Source of the DNA: Bacteroidales bacterium
Lineage (GTDB): Bacteria; Bacteroidota; Bacteroidia; Bacteroidales; UBA12077
Assembly (NCBI GenBank): GCA_030637515.1
Contig: DAOWGM010000081.1
Span: forward strand, 1-64,000
Reading direction: 5' to 3'
Length of the DNA: 64,000 nt
The notes beneath the pieces are model-generated. The model did not search any database. It was given only the letters and a program-made list of their open reading frames with translations, and had not been told where the DNA came from. The position numbers and the translations under genes are program-made. This document shows positions 8,926 through 17,528 of the stretch, in pieces; the stretch's first letter is position 1; every line of letters starts with the position of its first letter.

Positions 8926-10629
8926 ATGTCAAACATTGGTTCCTACGAAAAACGCCTCGAAAACTTTGATTGGTCAATAGCTGAAAAAGAACTTGACTAT
9001 AAAGACGGAGACGACATTAACATCGGATGGTATTGCTCCGATAGAATTTGCGAAATGGGAAAGGCAAATAAACCTGCACTAATCTGGGAAGGATTGGGTG
9101 GTGTTGAAAAACAATTTACTTTTAACGATGTTCGCTTACGAAGCAATACAATTGCATCATTTCTTAAAAACTTAGGTGTAAAAACTGAAGACAGAGTTTG
9201 TCTTTTTATGGATAAAATCCCTGAACTTTATATAGGCTTTGTCGGAATATTAAAATTAGGTGCAGTAGCGCAACCTCTTTTCTCAGCATTTGGCGATGAG
9301 TCATTGCATGTTAGATTGGACAATGCACAAACAACAGCAATAATTACACAACGTAAGCATGTATCTAAAGTAAGAAAAATTTTGGATCAGATGCCTTACT
9401 TAAAGCATATCATATTAGTTGATTACGATGGAAGCAAGCCACTAAAAGAGCGCGAAGTTGCTTTTAATATGGAAGAAACTGAACTGGTTGAAGATTTTAA
9501 ATCATTTCCTACAAAAGCTGAAACTCCTTCGGTACTTCATTATACATCTGGAACAACCGGACAACCTAAAGGAGTTAAGCATGTTCACTATTCATTAATA
9601 TCACAATACTTAACAACTAAATGGGTATTAGATTTACAAGAAGATGATATTTATTGGTGTACTGCCGATCCAGGATGGGTAACTGGAACATCTTACGGAA
9701 TTATTGGTCCATGGAGTCTTGGAATTACACTATGTGCTCTCGACACTGGGTTTTCAGCCGAATCTTGGTACAAATTCATCGAGAAAAGAAAAATTACCAT
9801 GTGGTATTCTGCTCCAACAGCTATCCGATCATTAATGAAAGCAGGAGATAATATTATTAAACAACATGATCTTTCATCATTACGACACTTAGCCAGTGTT
9901 GGCGAACCACTAAATGCCGAAGCAGTAATCTGGTCTGAAAAAGTATTCGGAAAAGCATTTTTGGATACTTACTGGCAAACCGAAACAGGATCAATGATGT
10001 TAACCAATTATCCTGGAATGAAAATTAAGCCAGGATCAATGGGAAAACCTTTCCCTGGAATTACAGCAACTATTCTCGATACAAAAACTTTTGAACCAAT
10101 TAACGAAATTGGGAAGCCCGGATTAATTGGATTTAAACCAGATTGGCCAGCAATGATGCGCACATACTGGAGAAACGAAGAAACATATCAAAAAAAATTC
10201 GAAAACGGCTGGTATTTACCTGGCGACCGTGCATATATTGATCAAGAAGGTTATTACTGGTTCATTGGTCGCGACGATGATGTAATTAATACCGGAGGAC
10301 ATCTGGTAAGTCCTTTCGAAGTAGAATCGGCATTGCTGGAACACGAAGCTGTAGCTGAGTCGGCTGTTGTTGCAAAACCCGACGATGTTAATATGGAGGT
10401 TGTTAAAGCTTTTGTAACATTAAAACCAGGATTTGAAGCAAATGATGATATGGAATTAAAAATAATGAATTTCATTCGTAAAAAATTATCGCCACTCGCA
10501 ATGCCACAGGAAATTGAATACAGAGATTCACTTCCTAAAACACGAAGCGGGAAAATTATGCGTCGTGTACTGCATGCTCAGGAATGGGGCGAAGAAATTG
10601 GCGATATTTCAACCTTAGAAGACGATTAA
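8926..10629 (+). CDS. AMP-forming acyl-CoA (acetyl/propionyl-type) synthetase, AcsA-like
   Basis: A 567-residue ANL-superfamily enzyme that activates a carboxylate as acyl-AMP and then as a thioester. Motifs seen: the P-loop YTSGTTGQPKG (206-216), DTYWQTETG with Trp350, GDRAYIDQEGYYWFIGRDDD, and the adenylation lysine Lys543 in TRSGK. Length and layout match Bacillus AcsA. In acetyl-CoA synthetases the Trp before QTETG closes the acyl pocket; its presence argues for acetate or propionate rather than a long chain. It sits between acpS and a carrier-protein gene, so the thioester acceptor could be CoA or that carrier protein; the sequence does not decide. Confidence 0.85.
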   Translation: MSNIGSYEKRLENFDWSIAEKELDYKDGDDINIGWYCSDRICEMGKANKPALIWEGLGGVEKQFTFNDVRLRSNTIASFLKNLGVKTEDRVCLFMDKIPELYIGFVGILKLGAVAQPLFSAFGDESLHVRLDNAQTTAIITQRKHVSKVRKILDQMPYLKHIILVDYDGSKPLKEREVAFNMEETELVEDFKSFPTKAETPSVLHYTSGTTGQPKGVKHVHYSLISQYLTTKWVLDLQEDDIYWCTADPGWVTGTSYGIIGPWSLGITLCALDTGFSAESWYKFIEKRKITMWYSAPTAIRSLMKAGDNIIKQHDLSSLRHLASVGEPLNAEAVIWSEKVFGKAFLDTYWQTETGSMMLTNYPGMKIKPGSMGKPFPGITATILDTKTFEPINEIGKPGLIGFKPDWPAMMRTYWRNEETYQKKFENGWYLPGDRAYIDQEGYYWFIGRDDDVINTGGHLVSPFEVESALLEHEAVAESAVVAKPDDVNMEVVKAFVTLKPGFEANDDMELKIMNFIRKKLSPLAMPQEIEYRDSLPKTRSGKIMRRVLHAQEWGEEIGDISTLEDD

Positions 10630-10679
10630 ACAATAAAAAAACAAACTAAAATAAATTATAAACTAAAAAACTACACACA

Positions 10680-10925
10680 ATGGAAGACATGAAAGAAGTA
10701 ATCCTGGAATATGTAATTGAAGAATATTGCGACGAAGAAAATGACGATGTAACATTTGATACTCCGCTAATTTCAGGAGGTATTGTTGATTCATTTTCAA
10801 TGGTTTCTTTAAAAAGATTTCTTGAAAACAAATACAAAATTTCTATTCCTGATGCAGATGCTTCACCTGAAGCTTTTGATACAGTTAAGAAAATTGAAGT
10901 TTTAGTAAAAAGATTTTTACAATAG
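10680..10925 (+). CDS. Acyl carrier protein-like protein
   Basis: An 81-residue acidic helical protein with a phosphopantetheine attachment motif at residues 33-44 (GGIVDSFSMVSL), where Ser38 is the predicted attachment site. The DSF motif, rather than the DSL of fatty-acid ACP, resembles carrier proteins dedicated to special pathways. It lies 50 bases after the acyl-CoA synthetase and about 180 bases before the Kbl-like gene. Another Met at residue 4 could be the start. It is inferred to be the carrier of this local cluster. Confidence 0.85.
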   Translation: MEDMKEVILEYVIEEYCDEENDDVTFDTPLISGGIVDSFSMVSLKRFLENKYKISIPDADASPEAFDTVKKIEVLVKRFLQ

Positions 10926-10950
10926 AGGATATTCAAAAAATCAATAAAGT

Positions 10951-11054
10951 GTCATTCCCTTGAACTTTTCTCATGAGCAAAGCGAGTAAAAAGGGAATCT
11001 CTGAATTGCTATTTAAAAGTAAATTATGAGATCCCCAATCAAGTTGAGAATGAC
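10951..11054. repeat. Short palindromic interspersed element (copy A)
   Basis: A 104-base element with terminal inverted repeats GTCATTC ... GAATGAC and internal GGGAATCTC / GAGATCCCC arms. It sits between the carrier protein and the Kbl-like gene. It belongs to the same family as the elements at 12424, 22375, 25513 and 48168. Confidence 0.75.
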
Positions 11055-11105
11055 AAATTAGGATTTTTTATTCATCCCTTTGTTTCATTTAAAACCCTAA
11101 CTATT

Positions 11106-12353
11106 ATGGCATATTCAGATAAGATAAAAGAATTATATCAAAATCAGCTAAATGGAATTCAGGAAGCCGGATTGTTTAAACAGGAGCGCTTTATTCATTC
11201 ATCACAGGATGCTGAAATAGAAGTTGAGTTTCCTGTTGGATCTACACCAAAAAAAGTAATTAACGTATGTGCAAATAACTACCTTGGACTATCAAGTCAT
11301 CCGGAAGTGTTAAAAGCTGCACACGAAGGACTCGATACCAGAGGATACGGAATGTCATCTGTACGTTTTATATGCGGTACTCAGGATATTCACCGCGAAC
11401 TGGAAAATAAAGTTTCAGAATTTTTAGGTACAGAAGACACCATTTTATTCCCATCGTGTATGGATGCCAATGCAGGTGTTTTCGAAGCTATACTTACCAG
11501 CGAGGATATAATGATCTCAGACAGGCTTGTTCATGCATCAATTATTGATGGTATGCGTTTGTGTGCAGCACAACACGATACGTTCAAGCATTCCGACATG
11601 GCTCATCTCGAAAAGAAATTACAACTGCACGCCGACAAAAGGTTAAAGGTTGTAATAAACGATGGTGTATATTCAATGGATGGAGATACTGCAAAACTTG
11701 ACGAAATGGCTGCGCTTTGTGAAAAATACGACGCACTGTTATTTGTTGACGAATCGCACTCGTCAGGATTTATTGGAAAAACCGGACGTGGAACACACGA
11801 AAAGTGTGGTGTAATGGGTAAAATCGATATTATCACTACAACATTTGGTAAAGCATTAGGTGGAGCATCGGGAGGTTGCGTTTCAGGACGTAAAGAAATT
11901 GTTGAAATGTGCCGACAGAAAGCACGTCCGTATTTATTCTCCAATACTATTGCACCTGTTGTAGTTAGTGGAGTATTGCGTGTACTCGATATTCTTTCAC
12001 AAAGTACCGAACGCCGCGATAAGCTGGAAGAAAACACTAAATTCTGGCGAAAAGGATTAACTGAAGCCGGTTTTGTTTTAAAAGATGGCGACACGCCTAT
12101 TGTTCCTGTAATGCTGTTTAATGCAAAATTAGCGCAGGATTTCTCAAAAGATCTTTTTGATCTGGGTATTTATGCTATTGGTTTCTTTTTCCCTGTTGTT
12201 CCGCAAGGAGCTGCACGAATAAGAACTCAAATTTCTGCCGGACATGAAATGCATCATCTTGAAAAAGCACTTGACGCATTTATTCAGGTAGGTAAAAAGT
12301 ACGATATCCTTGGTAAAACAAAACAGAAAATTATCGAAATGTACGGAAACTAA
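11106..12353 (+). CDS. Alpha-oxoamine synthase, Kbl-like paralogue
   Basis: A 415-residue PLP enzyme of the alpha-oxoamine synthase family (Kbl, BioF, ALAS, SPT), which condenses an acyl thioester with an amino acid with loss of CO2 where the substrate allows. The PLP lysine is Lys249 in TTTFGKALGG, and DESHSSGFIG and HASIIDG are present. It resembles Kbl but departs from the canonical Kbl encoded at 24295: NHASI becomes VHASI, the CKANRYRY stretch becomes CAAQHDTFKH, GTLGK becomes TTFGK, and it has about 20 extra residues. With a dedicated synthetase, carrier protein and AcpS upstream, its acyl donor may be carrier-bound. Its product is unknown. Confidence 0.82.
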   Translation: MAYSDKIKELYQNQLNGIQEAGLFKQERFIHSSQDAEIEVEFPVGSTPKKVINVCANNYLGLSSHPEVLKAAHEGLDTRGYGMSSVRFICGTQDIHRELENKVSEFLGTEDTILFPSCMDANAGVFEAILTSEDIMISDRLVHASIIDGMRLCAAQHDTFKHSDMAHLEKKLQLHADKRLKVVINDGVYSMDGDTAKLDEMAALCEKYDALLFVDESHSSGFIGKTGRGTHEKCGVMGKIDIITTTFGKALGGASGGCVSGRKEIVEMCRQKARPYLFSNTIAPVVVSGVLRVLDILSQSTERRDKLEENTKFWRKGLTEAGFVLKDGDTPIVPVMLFNAKLAQDFSKDLFDLGIYAIGFFFPVVPQGAARIRTQISAGHEMHHLEKALDAFIQVGKKYDILGKTKQKIIEMYGN

Positions 12354-12376
12354 CATTAAACAATTCTAATAAAACT

Positions 12377-12409
12377 AAAAGCTGTCTGTAAACTCAGGCA
12401 GCTTTTTTT
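12377..12409 (+). terminator. Intrinsic terminator after the Kbl-like gene
   Basis: AAAAGCTGTCTG / CAGGCAGCTTTT stem (one G-T pair), a 6-base loop and a run of seven T. It closes the acpS-to-Kbl-like cluster. Confidence 0.85.
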
Positions 12410-12423
12410 AACTACTATCCCGC

Positions 12424-12495
12424 ATGTCATTCTGAGCCTGTCGAAGAATGTATCCACAAAAATTCAAGTCATTCTGAGTAAAACGAAGAATCAAT
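12424..12495. repeat. Short interspersed element (copy B), two GTCATTCTGAG units
   Basis: Two units of the form GTCATTCTGAG...GAAGAAT lie about 42 bases apart. They belong to the 'cattctgag..cgaagaat' type of short intergenic repeat and resemble the elements at 10951 and 22375. The rest of the spacer up to 12714 shows no gene. Confidence 0.6.
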
Positions 12496-12714
12496 ATGCA
12501 AAAAACACGTAAACTATTGACATTAAGTAAATTAATTCCTAATTTTACTTCACTTACCTTAAGAACGTACATATTAGTATTTGAAAAGGAGTATTAATGT
12601 TGCATTAATACTTTAAATGTGTATTGCAAAAAATCTATATTTTCTCTCTTTATCTGCATTATCCTTATGTGGACTTTACTACTTTTTTGCTTTTTCAGTT
12701 TTAAAATCAACACT

Positions 12715-14601
12715 ATGAAACGATTTTTAATAGTTCCCGTGATTGCATTTCTTGTTCTATGTTCTTCCTCATTTGTACATGCTCAATTAACCGATCCTGA
12801 TATACAAAAAGAAATTGAACACATTAATGCATTATCAACTACCTCTTTTTTAACGGAAATACAATCAAATAATATTTCCAGAGAACAATGGTTAAGTAAT
12901 GAATTGCTTAGACACGCTGTAGTAAAAAAGCTGGATATTACTTTCGATGAATTATACAACTGGTGGATAGATGCCAAATCGTTTGAAGAATTCTGGCGTC
13001 CAGATTCTATACAAATGAATAAATCTAAAAATGAAAGCTTTAAAAATTTTCTGGGTGACTCTGTTTACAAAGAAATTACACAGGATTACTCCAGAAAAAA
13101 ATGGAGGAACAATAAAAGCGCTCTCTTTTTTCAAAGCTGGGACCTTCTCTTTACGTTCTTACAACTCGATAAAAATATTTACGATCAATCTGTAATGCAA
13201 ACCAATATTTCCAGTATCAGGAATCATACTACGCTGCAATATCTCAGCTATATTTATTATTATCAGATAAATAATCCTGTGTATTCGCGGGTGAATGACT
13301 TTATTAAAACCCGCAATTTCAACCTAATAAATCAGCGGCTTGCAATAATTGAACAGACATATTTTGTGCACTATAAAAGCAACGATGCCCATTTAAAACC
13401 AGTTAAAGAAATTGATTTTTTTATGGATAACGATTTTTTTATTCCTGGTGGCTTTAATCAGGACAGAGATTATACTGGTGGAGGAGCGATAACTGTTAGT
13501 ACCGATTATTTTTCATCGAGATGGCTTAATCCTGGATGGATTTTTTATTCTGAAAAAGGAGATGAACCTCACCGCATTGTAATGAATTATCAAACACTTT
13601 CAGTAGGCATGCATTTTTATACGCCCTATATACGATACCGAAACAATTATGATTTGGCCGATACTTTACACGGATACGATCGTCCATTTGGTTCTTATGT
13701 TTATTTTAACCGAAGTAAGTATCGCTTATGGCCAAAAGGATTAGTTCGTTATCAGGGCTCCTTTCAGGTCGGAATAATAGGATCAAATACCGGTCGTGAT
13801 ATTCAGGCTGTTCTTCATCGAGATGCTACAGTAAAGGCTCAACGCGTTTATGGATGGGATACTCAGATTGCCAACGGAGGCCGCTGGCTGCTTCAGTTAA
13901 ATCATAACATTGATCTGCTTTTGTTTTCAACAAGCAATAAATACAAATCTATTTTCACTCCTAACATAAAAAATACGGTAGCTAAAAATGTTGGATGGAA
14001 CATTATTGCAAACGGAGATTTTAGATATGGAGGTTTTCTGACATCAGCAGGTGGAGGAATCAAAATTTCGAGCACTGATTTTACAAGGCAATCGGGGCAA
14101 GAAACCTTAAAACCATTTAAAAACAATGCTTATAAGTTTGCATTTTCAGTTGATGCAGGATTAAGCTATCGTTATGTATTCCACAATAGTATGCTTGAGG
14201 GATTTGGTTATCGCTCAACTTATACAAACGACGAATACGACAACGAATCAGAATCTGTATATTCCTTAAATCAATCTTATTACGAGTTTCAGAATGACTA
14301 TCTGACAGGCGATGAAGTACGGTATCCGAATACTCCACCTGATTATGATCAACTGAACAGACATCTTTATTTAATAGATTTTGGTATTAATTTCCGATGG
14401 CGAAAAATGACTATTTACTATCAAATGACATTGAACAGAAAGGAATTTGAAATTGAAGAAATCAATTATGAAGGTCTAATGGATATTGTTTCAGATGATG
14501 ATAAGAAATTTTTTAAGGAAGAAGTTATTACAGAATTACACGATTACAATAGTAAAAAAATGTATGGATATGGAAGAGTAGGAATATCGTGGCTATTATA
14601 A
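12715..14601 (+). CDS. LpxR-like outer-membrane lipid A deacylase (DUF2219) with N-terminal extension
   Basis: A 628-residue exported protein. The start at 12715 is chosen because a good signal peptide begins there (MKRFLIVPVIAFLVLCSSSFVHAQ region); the frame is open back to 12619 without one. The first ~220 residues are unrecognised. From about residue 235 the LpxR pattern appears: DNDFF (Asn239, Asp240), DRDYTGG, FYTPYI, YDRPFGSYVY, then a His (His368) followed by GWDTQI. In Salmonella LpxR, Asn9, Asp10 and His122 are catalytic, and the same residues seem present here. LpxR removes the 3'-acyloxyacyl group of lipid A as an outer-membrane barrel. The assignment is by motif order only. Confidence 0.7.
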   Translation: MKRFLIVPVIAFLVLCSSSFVHAQLTDPDIQKEIEHINALSTTSFLTEIQSNNISREQWLSNELLRHAVVKKLDITFDELYNWWIDAKSFEEFWRPDSIQMNKSKNESFKNFLGDSVYKEITQDYSRKKWRNNKSALFFQSWDLLFTFLQLDKNIYDQSVMQTNISSIRNHTTLQYLSYIYYYQINNPVYSRVNDFIKTRNFNLINQRLAIIEQTYFVHYKSNDAHLKPVKEIDFFMDNDFFIPGGFNQDRDYTGGGAITVSTDYFSSRWLNPGWIFYSEKGDEPHRIVMNYQTLSVGMHFYTPYIRYRNNYDLADTLHGYDRPFGSYVYFNRSKYRLWPKGLVRYQGSFQVGIIGSNTGRDIQAVLHRDATVKAQRVYGWDTQIANGGRWLLQLNHNIDLLLFSTSNKYKSIFTPNIKNTVAKNVGWNIIANGDFRYGGFLTSAGGGIKISSTDFTRQSGQETLKPFKNNAYKFAFSVDAGLSYRYVFHNSMLEGFGYRSTYTNDEYDNESESVYSLNQSYYEFQNDYLTGDEVRYPNTPPDYDQLNRHLYLIDFGINFRWRKMTIYYQMTLNRKEFEIEEINYEGLMDIVSDDDKKFFKEEVITELHDYNSKKMYGYGRVGISWLL

Positions 14602-14634
14602 AAATCAATATGAACAAATTAAAAACTCAATGAT

Positions 14635-15648
14635 ATGGAAAAACTAAAAATTACATCGTGGAATGTTGAATGGCTCGATAAGCTAATTGATTCAACCGAT
14701 AGTAAAAAGCAAAAAAGGATGAAAGCAATCAAGCAAGAAATTCTTGAAATTGATGCTGATGTATTTTGTCTTTTGGAGGCTGTTAAAGGTGAGGAAAAGA
14801 TAAACCGCTTTTGCTCTGAAGTCTTAGAAGACAAATATGTTGCAGTAAAATCTACAATAAACGATTATAAACTGAAAGGTCGTCAATGGATATGGTTCAT
14901 TGTAAAGCAACACTTATTAGAAAATGCTTCTTTATTACCAACTAAAATTTATGATGAATTTGCTGGGACAAGCTGGCAAGTAAATTACTGGGGCGATTTT
15001 GAAAGTACCAAACACTCACATTACCGTCATCCTCAAATTTTGGTTTTGGATTGGAACAATACCAGACTCGAGTTTATTGGTTTACACACTAAAAGCAAGT
15101 TTGTAATGGGTGGGCAAAGTGCCTGGAAAAAAGGCGGACCCAAAAAAGAAGAATTCATAAAAAAAGCGATAAAAGCCAGAATAAAAATGACAACCGAAGT
15201 TGCAAATGTAAGAGCTTATATCGATAAGAAGTTCGATCAGGTTTCAAATCCGGCTATTTTTGTAATGGGCGATCTGAACGACGGACCAGGGAAAGAATAT
15301 TTTGAAAAAGAATTCCTGTTTTTCGATTTACTATCCAATCTTCAGGGTGATGTTTTTTCGGCAAACAAATATTTAAATCATGCCCTATTCGATTTTGACG
15401 ATAATTTACGATGGACCTGCCATTTTAAGGATTATATCGATGAAGACAGAAATCCTCACATTTTACTCGATCACATTTTATTTACACAAAGTTTGGTAAA
15501 TGATTCCTTGCCTGTGGAAATCGAAAGTAAATCGGGTTTTGTTGAACATGAAATTCATGATTTAATTAATGCATCAAATCCCCGTTATGCTCATACAAGT
15601 GATCACAAACCAGTTTCAATTGTAATTAAAGAAAAAACAACTGATTAA
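14635..15648 (+). CDS. Endonuclease/exonuclease/phosphatase (EEP) family protein
   Basis: A 337-residue protein without signal peptide, carrying the EEP motifs in order: SWNVEWL (Asn), CLLEAV (metal-binding Glu), IGLHTKSK, MGDLNDGPG (Asp/Asn), LDHILF and TSDHKP (C-terminal Asp-His). The family includes DNases, sugar or lipid phosphatases and phosphodiesterases; the substrate cannot be read from the sequence. It starts 33 bases after the LpxR-like gene, so the two may be cotranscribed, and it ends before a strong terminator. Confidence 0.8.
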   Translation: MEKLKITSWNVEWLDKLIDSTDSKKQKRMKAIKQEILEIDADVFCLLEAVKGEEKINRFCSEVLEDKYVAVKSTINDYKLKGRQWIWFIVKQHLLENASLLPTKIYDEFAGTSWQVNYWGDFESTKHSHYRHPQILVLDWNNTRLEFIGLHTKSKFVMGGQSAWKKGGPKKEEFIKKAIKARIKMTTEVANVRAYIDKKFDQVSNPAIFVMGDLNDGPGKEYFEKEFLFFDLLSNLQGDVFSANKYLNHALFDFDDNLRWTCHFKDYIDEDRNPHILLDHILFTQSLVNDSLPVEIESKSGFVEHEIHDLINASNPRYAHTSDHKPVSIVIKEKTTD

Positions 15649-15669
15649 AAATCTGTAGATAATAAAACT

Positions 15670-15701
15670 AAAGCACAAACGATGATGTTTGTGCTTTTTT
15701 T
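15670..15701 (+). terminator. Intrinsic terminator after the EEP gene
   Basis: Perfect AAAGCACAAAC / GTTTGTGCTTT stem, loop GATGAT, then a T-run. Confidence 0.9.
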
Positions 15702-15734
15702 GAGCTTAAATTTATTTTTATTCATGATTTAATT

Positions 15735-15742
15735 TAGGTTTG
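15735..15742 (+). promoter_or_regulatory. Possible -7 box upstream of yhcH-like gene
   Basis: TAGGTTTG matches TAnnTTTG and lies 48 bases before the ATG at 15790. No good -33 box is seen at the usual distance. Confidence 0.35.
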
Positions 15743-15789
15743 TTACAATTATTATTACGTTTATTCATTGTTACCAAAAATAAGCATTT

Positions 15790-16236
15790 ATGATACTGGA
15801 TAAAATTGAAAATTCAGGACTATACGAAAATCTTCATCCATTGTTTTCAAAGGCTTTTGAATACATACATAAAACTGATTTTTCCCAATTAGCCGATGGT
15901 AAATACAAAATTGAGAATGATAAACTATTTGCCATGGTTCAAGAATACAATACAAAAGACAAAACCGAAGGAAAACCTGAGGCTCATCGCAAATATATCG
16001 ATATTCAGTATATCCATTCCGGAGTTGAATTAATTGGAATTGCTCCTTTAAAAGGTAATACTCTTATTAGTGATGAACCTGAAAAAGATCTTGCTTTTTA
16101 CGAAAGCGAAACATCTCTCATAAGATTAGAAGCCGGAATGTTCGCGGTATTTTATCCTCACGATCTTCATATGCCTGGAATTAAACTTGAAAAATCAACA
16201 ACGGTCAAAAAAGTAGTTATTAAAGTTCTTGTTTAG
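15790..16236 (+). CDS. YhcH/YjgK/YiaL family protein (DUF386)
   Basis: A 148-residue single-domain protein of the YhcH/NanQ family, with typical blocks 'EYNTK...EGKPEAHRKYIDIQYI.SG.E.I', 'FAVFYPHDLHMPGI' and 'VKKVVIKV'. Members are cupin-like; NanQ of E. coli is an N-acetylneuraminate anomerase, and others are attached to sugar catabolism. The histidines in EAHRKYIDIQ and PHDLHMP are the likely metal ligands. It is followed 25 bases later by a racemase gene. No sialic-acid genes are seen nearby, so the substrate is uncertain. Confidence 0.85.
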   Translation: MILDKIENSGLYENLHPLFSKAFEYIHKTDFSQLADGKYKIENDKLFAMVQEYNTKDKTEGKPEAHRKYIDIQYIHSGVELIGIAPLKGNTLISDEPEKDLAFYESETSLIRLEAGMFAVFYPHDLHMPGIKLEKSTTVKKVVIKVLV

Positions 16237-16261
16237 TAGTTACACCCAAAATAAATATAAC

Positions 16262-16954
16262 ATGAAAACAATAGGTTTAATTGGCGGAATGAGTTGGGAA
16301 TCATCTCTTGAATATTACCGAATTATTAATGAAAAAGTGAAAAAAGAACTTGGCGGATTGCATTCTGCTAAATCAATTATGTATTCTGTTGATTTTGAGA
16401 AAATAAAGAACCTTCAACATGAAGGTAAATGGGATGAGCTAACCGAAATAATGATTGATGCTGCTAAAACACTTGAAAAGGCAGGTGTCGATTTAGTTGT
16501 TATCTGTACCAACACCATGCACAAAATGGCTGATCAGGTTGAAAGTAACATCAATTTACCTTTGCTTCATATTGCCGATGCAACAGCAGAATCTATAAAA
16601 AAACAAAAGTTGAGTAAAATAGGATTACTGGGAACAAAATTCACAATGGAACAGGAATTCTATAAGGGCAGACTTCAAGAAAAACATCAAATTGATGTTG
16701 TAATTCCAAACGAGGAAGACCGCGAAATAGTCCATAAAATTATTTACAACGAATTGTGTCTTGGAAATATAAAAGACTCATCGAAAAATGAATATGTAAG
16801 AATAATTGAGGATCTTGTTCAGCAAGGAGCGCAAGGTATAATTTTAGGATGTACTGAAATCCCCTTATTGGTTAAACAGAATGATGTTTCTGTTCCTGTT
16901 TTCGATACAACAACAATTCATGCTGAATTTGCTGTTATAGAAGCAATAAAGTAG
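16262..16954 (+). CDS. Aspartate/glutamate racemase family protein
   Basis: A 230-residue cofactor-independent racemase. The start at ATG 16262 gives MKTIGLIGGMSWESSLEYY, the normal family start; the frame open from 16229 overlaps the preceding gene and adds nothing recognisable. Both catalytic cysteines are present, in VVICTNTMH and ILGCTEIPLL, so the enzyme should be active. It is the YgeA/RacD type of broad amino-acid racemase rather than MurI. It sits between yhcH-like and ridA-like genes in the same direction, a small metabolic group. Confidence 0.88.
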   Translation: MKTIGLIGGMSWESSLEYYRIINEKVKKELGGLHSAKSIMYSVDFEKIKNLQHEGKWDELTEIMIDAAKTLEKAGVDLVVICTNTMHKMADQVESNINLPLLHIADATAESIKKQKLSKIGLLGTKFTMEQEFYKGRLQEKHQIDVVIPNEEDREIVHKIIYNELCLGNIKDSSKNEYVRIIEDLVQQGAQGIILGCTEIPLLVKQNDVSVPVFDTTTIHAEFAVIEAIK

Positions 16955-17000
16955 ATTTTCATATTTTAGGAATAGGCTAAACAGTGTAAAAATAATTCTT

Positions 17001-17375
17001 ATGGAAATAATTGAAACATTAAAAATACCCAAAAGCAATGGTCATTATTCACAATGTATAAAGCACAATGGCATCTTGTATCTTTCGGGGCAACTTCCTA
17101 TTAATCCTACCACGAAAATAATTCCGAAATCAATTGAAGAACAAACTGATATGGCTTTGGAAAAAATAAAGTTAATTTTAAACGAAGCGGGAAGTTCAAT
17201 TGAAAAAGTGCTTCAGATGAGAATATATATTTCTGATATTGCCCTTTGGGATAAAGTAAACGAAAGATACAGTGCTTTTTTTAAAGACCACAAACCTGTA
17301 AGAAGTGTTATTCCAACAAGAGAACTACATTTTGGATGTTTAATTGAAGTTGAAGCAACAGCAGTTATTAGTTAA
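17001..17375 (+). CDS. RidA family (enamine/imine deaminase) protein
   Basis: A 124-residue protein of the YjgF/YER057c/UK114 family. Markers are HYSQCIKHNGILYLSGQLPIN, MRIYISDIALWDKVNERY and RSVIPTRELHFGCLIEVEATA. The conserved Arg before S-V-I corresponds to the Arg that binds the imino acid in RidA, and the Glu in EVEATA is present. RidA hydrolyses reactive 2-aminoacrylate-type enamines formed by PLP enzymes. It lies 46 bases after the racemase gene. Confidence 0.85.
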   Translation: MEIIETLKIPKSNGHYSQCIKHNGILYLSGQLPINPTTKIIPKSIEEQTDMALEKIKLILNEAGSSIEKVLQMRIYISDIALWDKVNERYSAFFKDHKPVRSVIPTRELHFGCLIEVEATAVIS

Positions 17376-17528
17376 TTTTAATTGCTGCACAATAATAAAG
17401 CTTTGAAAGATTCAATAAAATAATTTTATTTTCGTTTGTGCAATTATTATGTACATTTAGACCGTTATTAATACGGAGAACGGTTGATATTCTTTTCGTT
17501 CAATGCTACCTGATAAGACTATTAATCA

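Noticed and set aside
11603-12094. 163-codon open frame on the minus strand
   Set aside because: It is antisense to the Kbl-like gene, with proline- and serine-rich low-complexity translation typical of shadow frames.
11106-12353. Serine palmitoyltransferase for the Kbl-like gene
   Set aside because: The protein keeps the Kbl-specific GYGMSSVRFICGTQD and HASIIDG blocks, which differ from the Bacteroides SPT pattern as I recall it, and the neighbouring synthetase appears limited to short acids.
12619-12714. Longer N-terminus of the LpxR-like gene starting at ATG 12619
   Set aside because: It would place a second hydrophobic stretch before a perfect signal peptide that begins at the ATG at 12715.
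16229-16261. Upstream start of the racemase gene
   Set aside because: It overlaps the yhcH-like stop codon and adds residues not seen in the family; ATG 16262 gives the usual MKTIGLIGG start.
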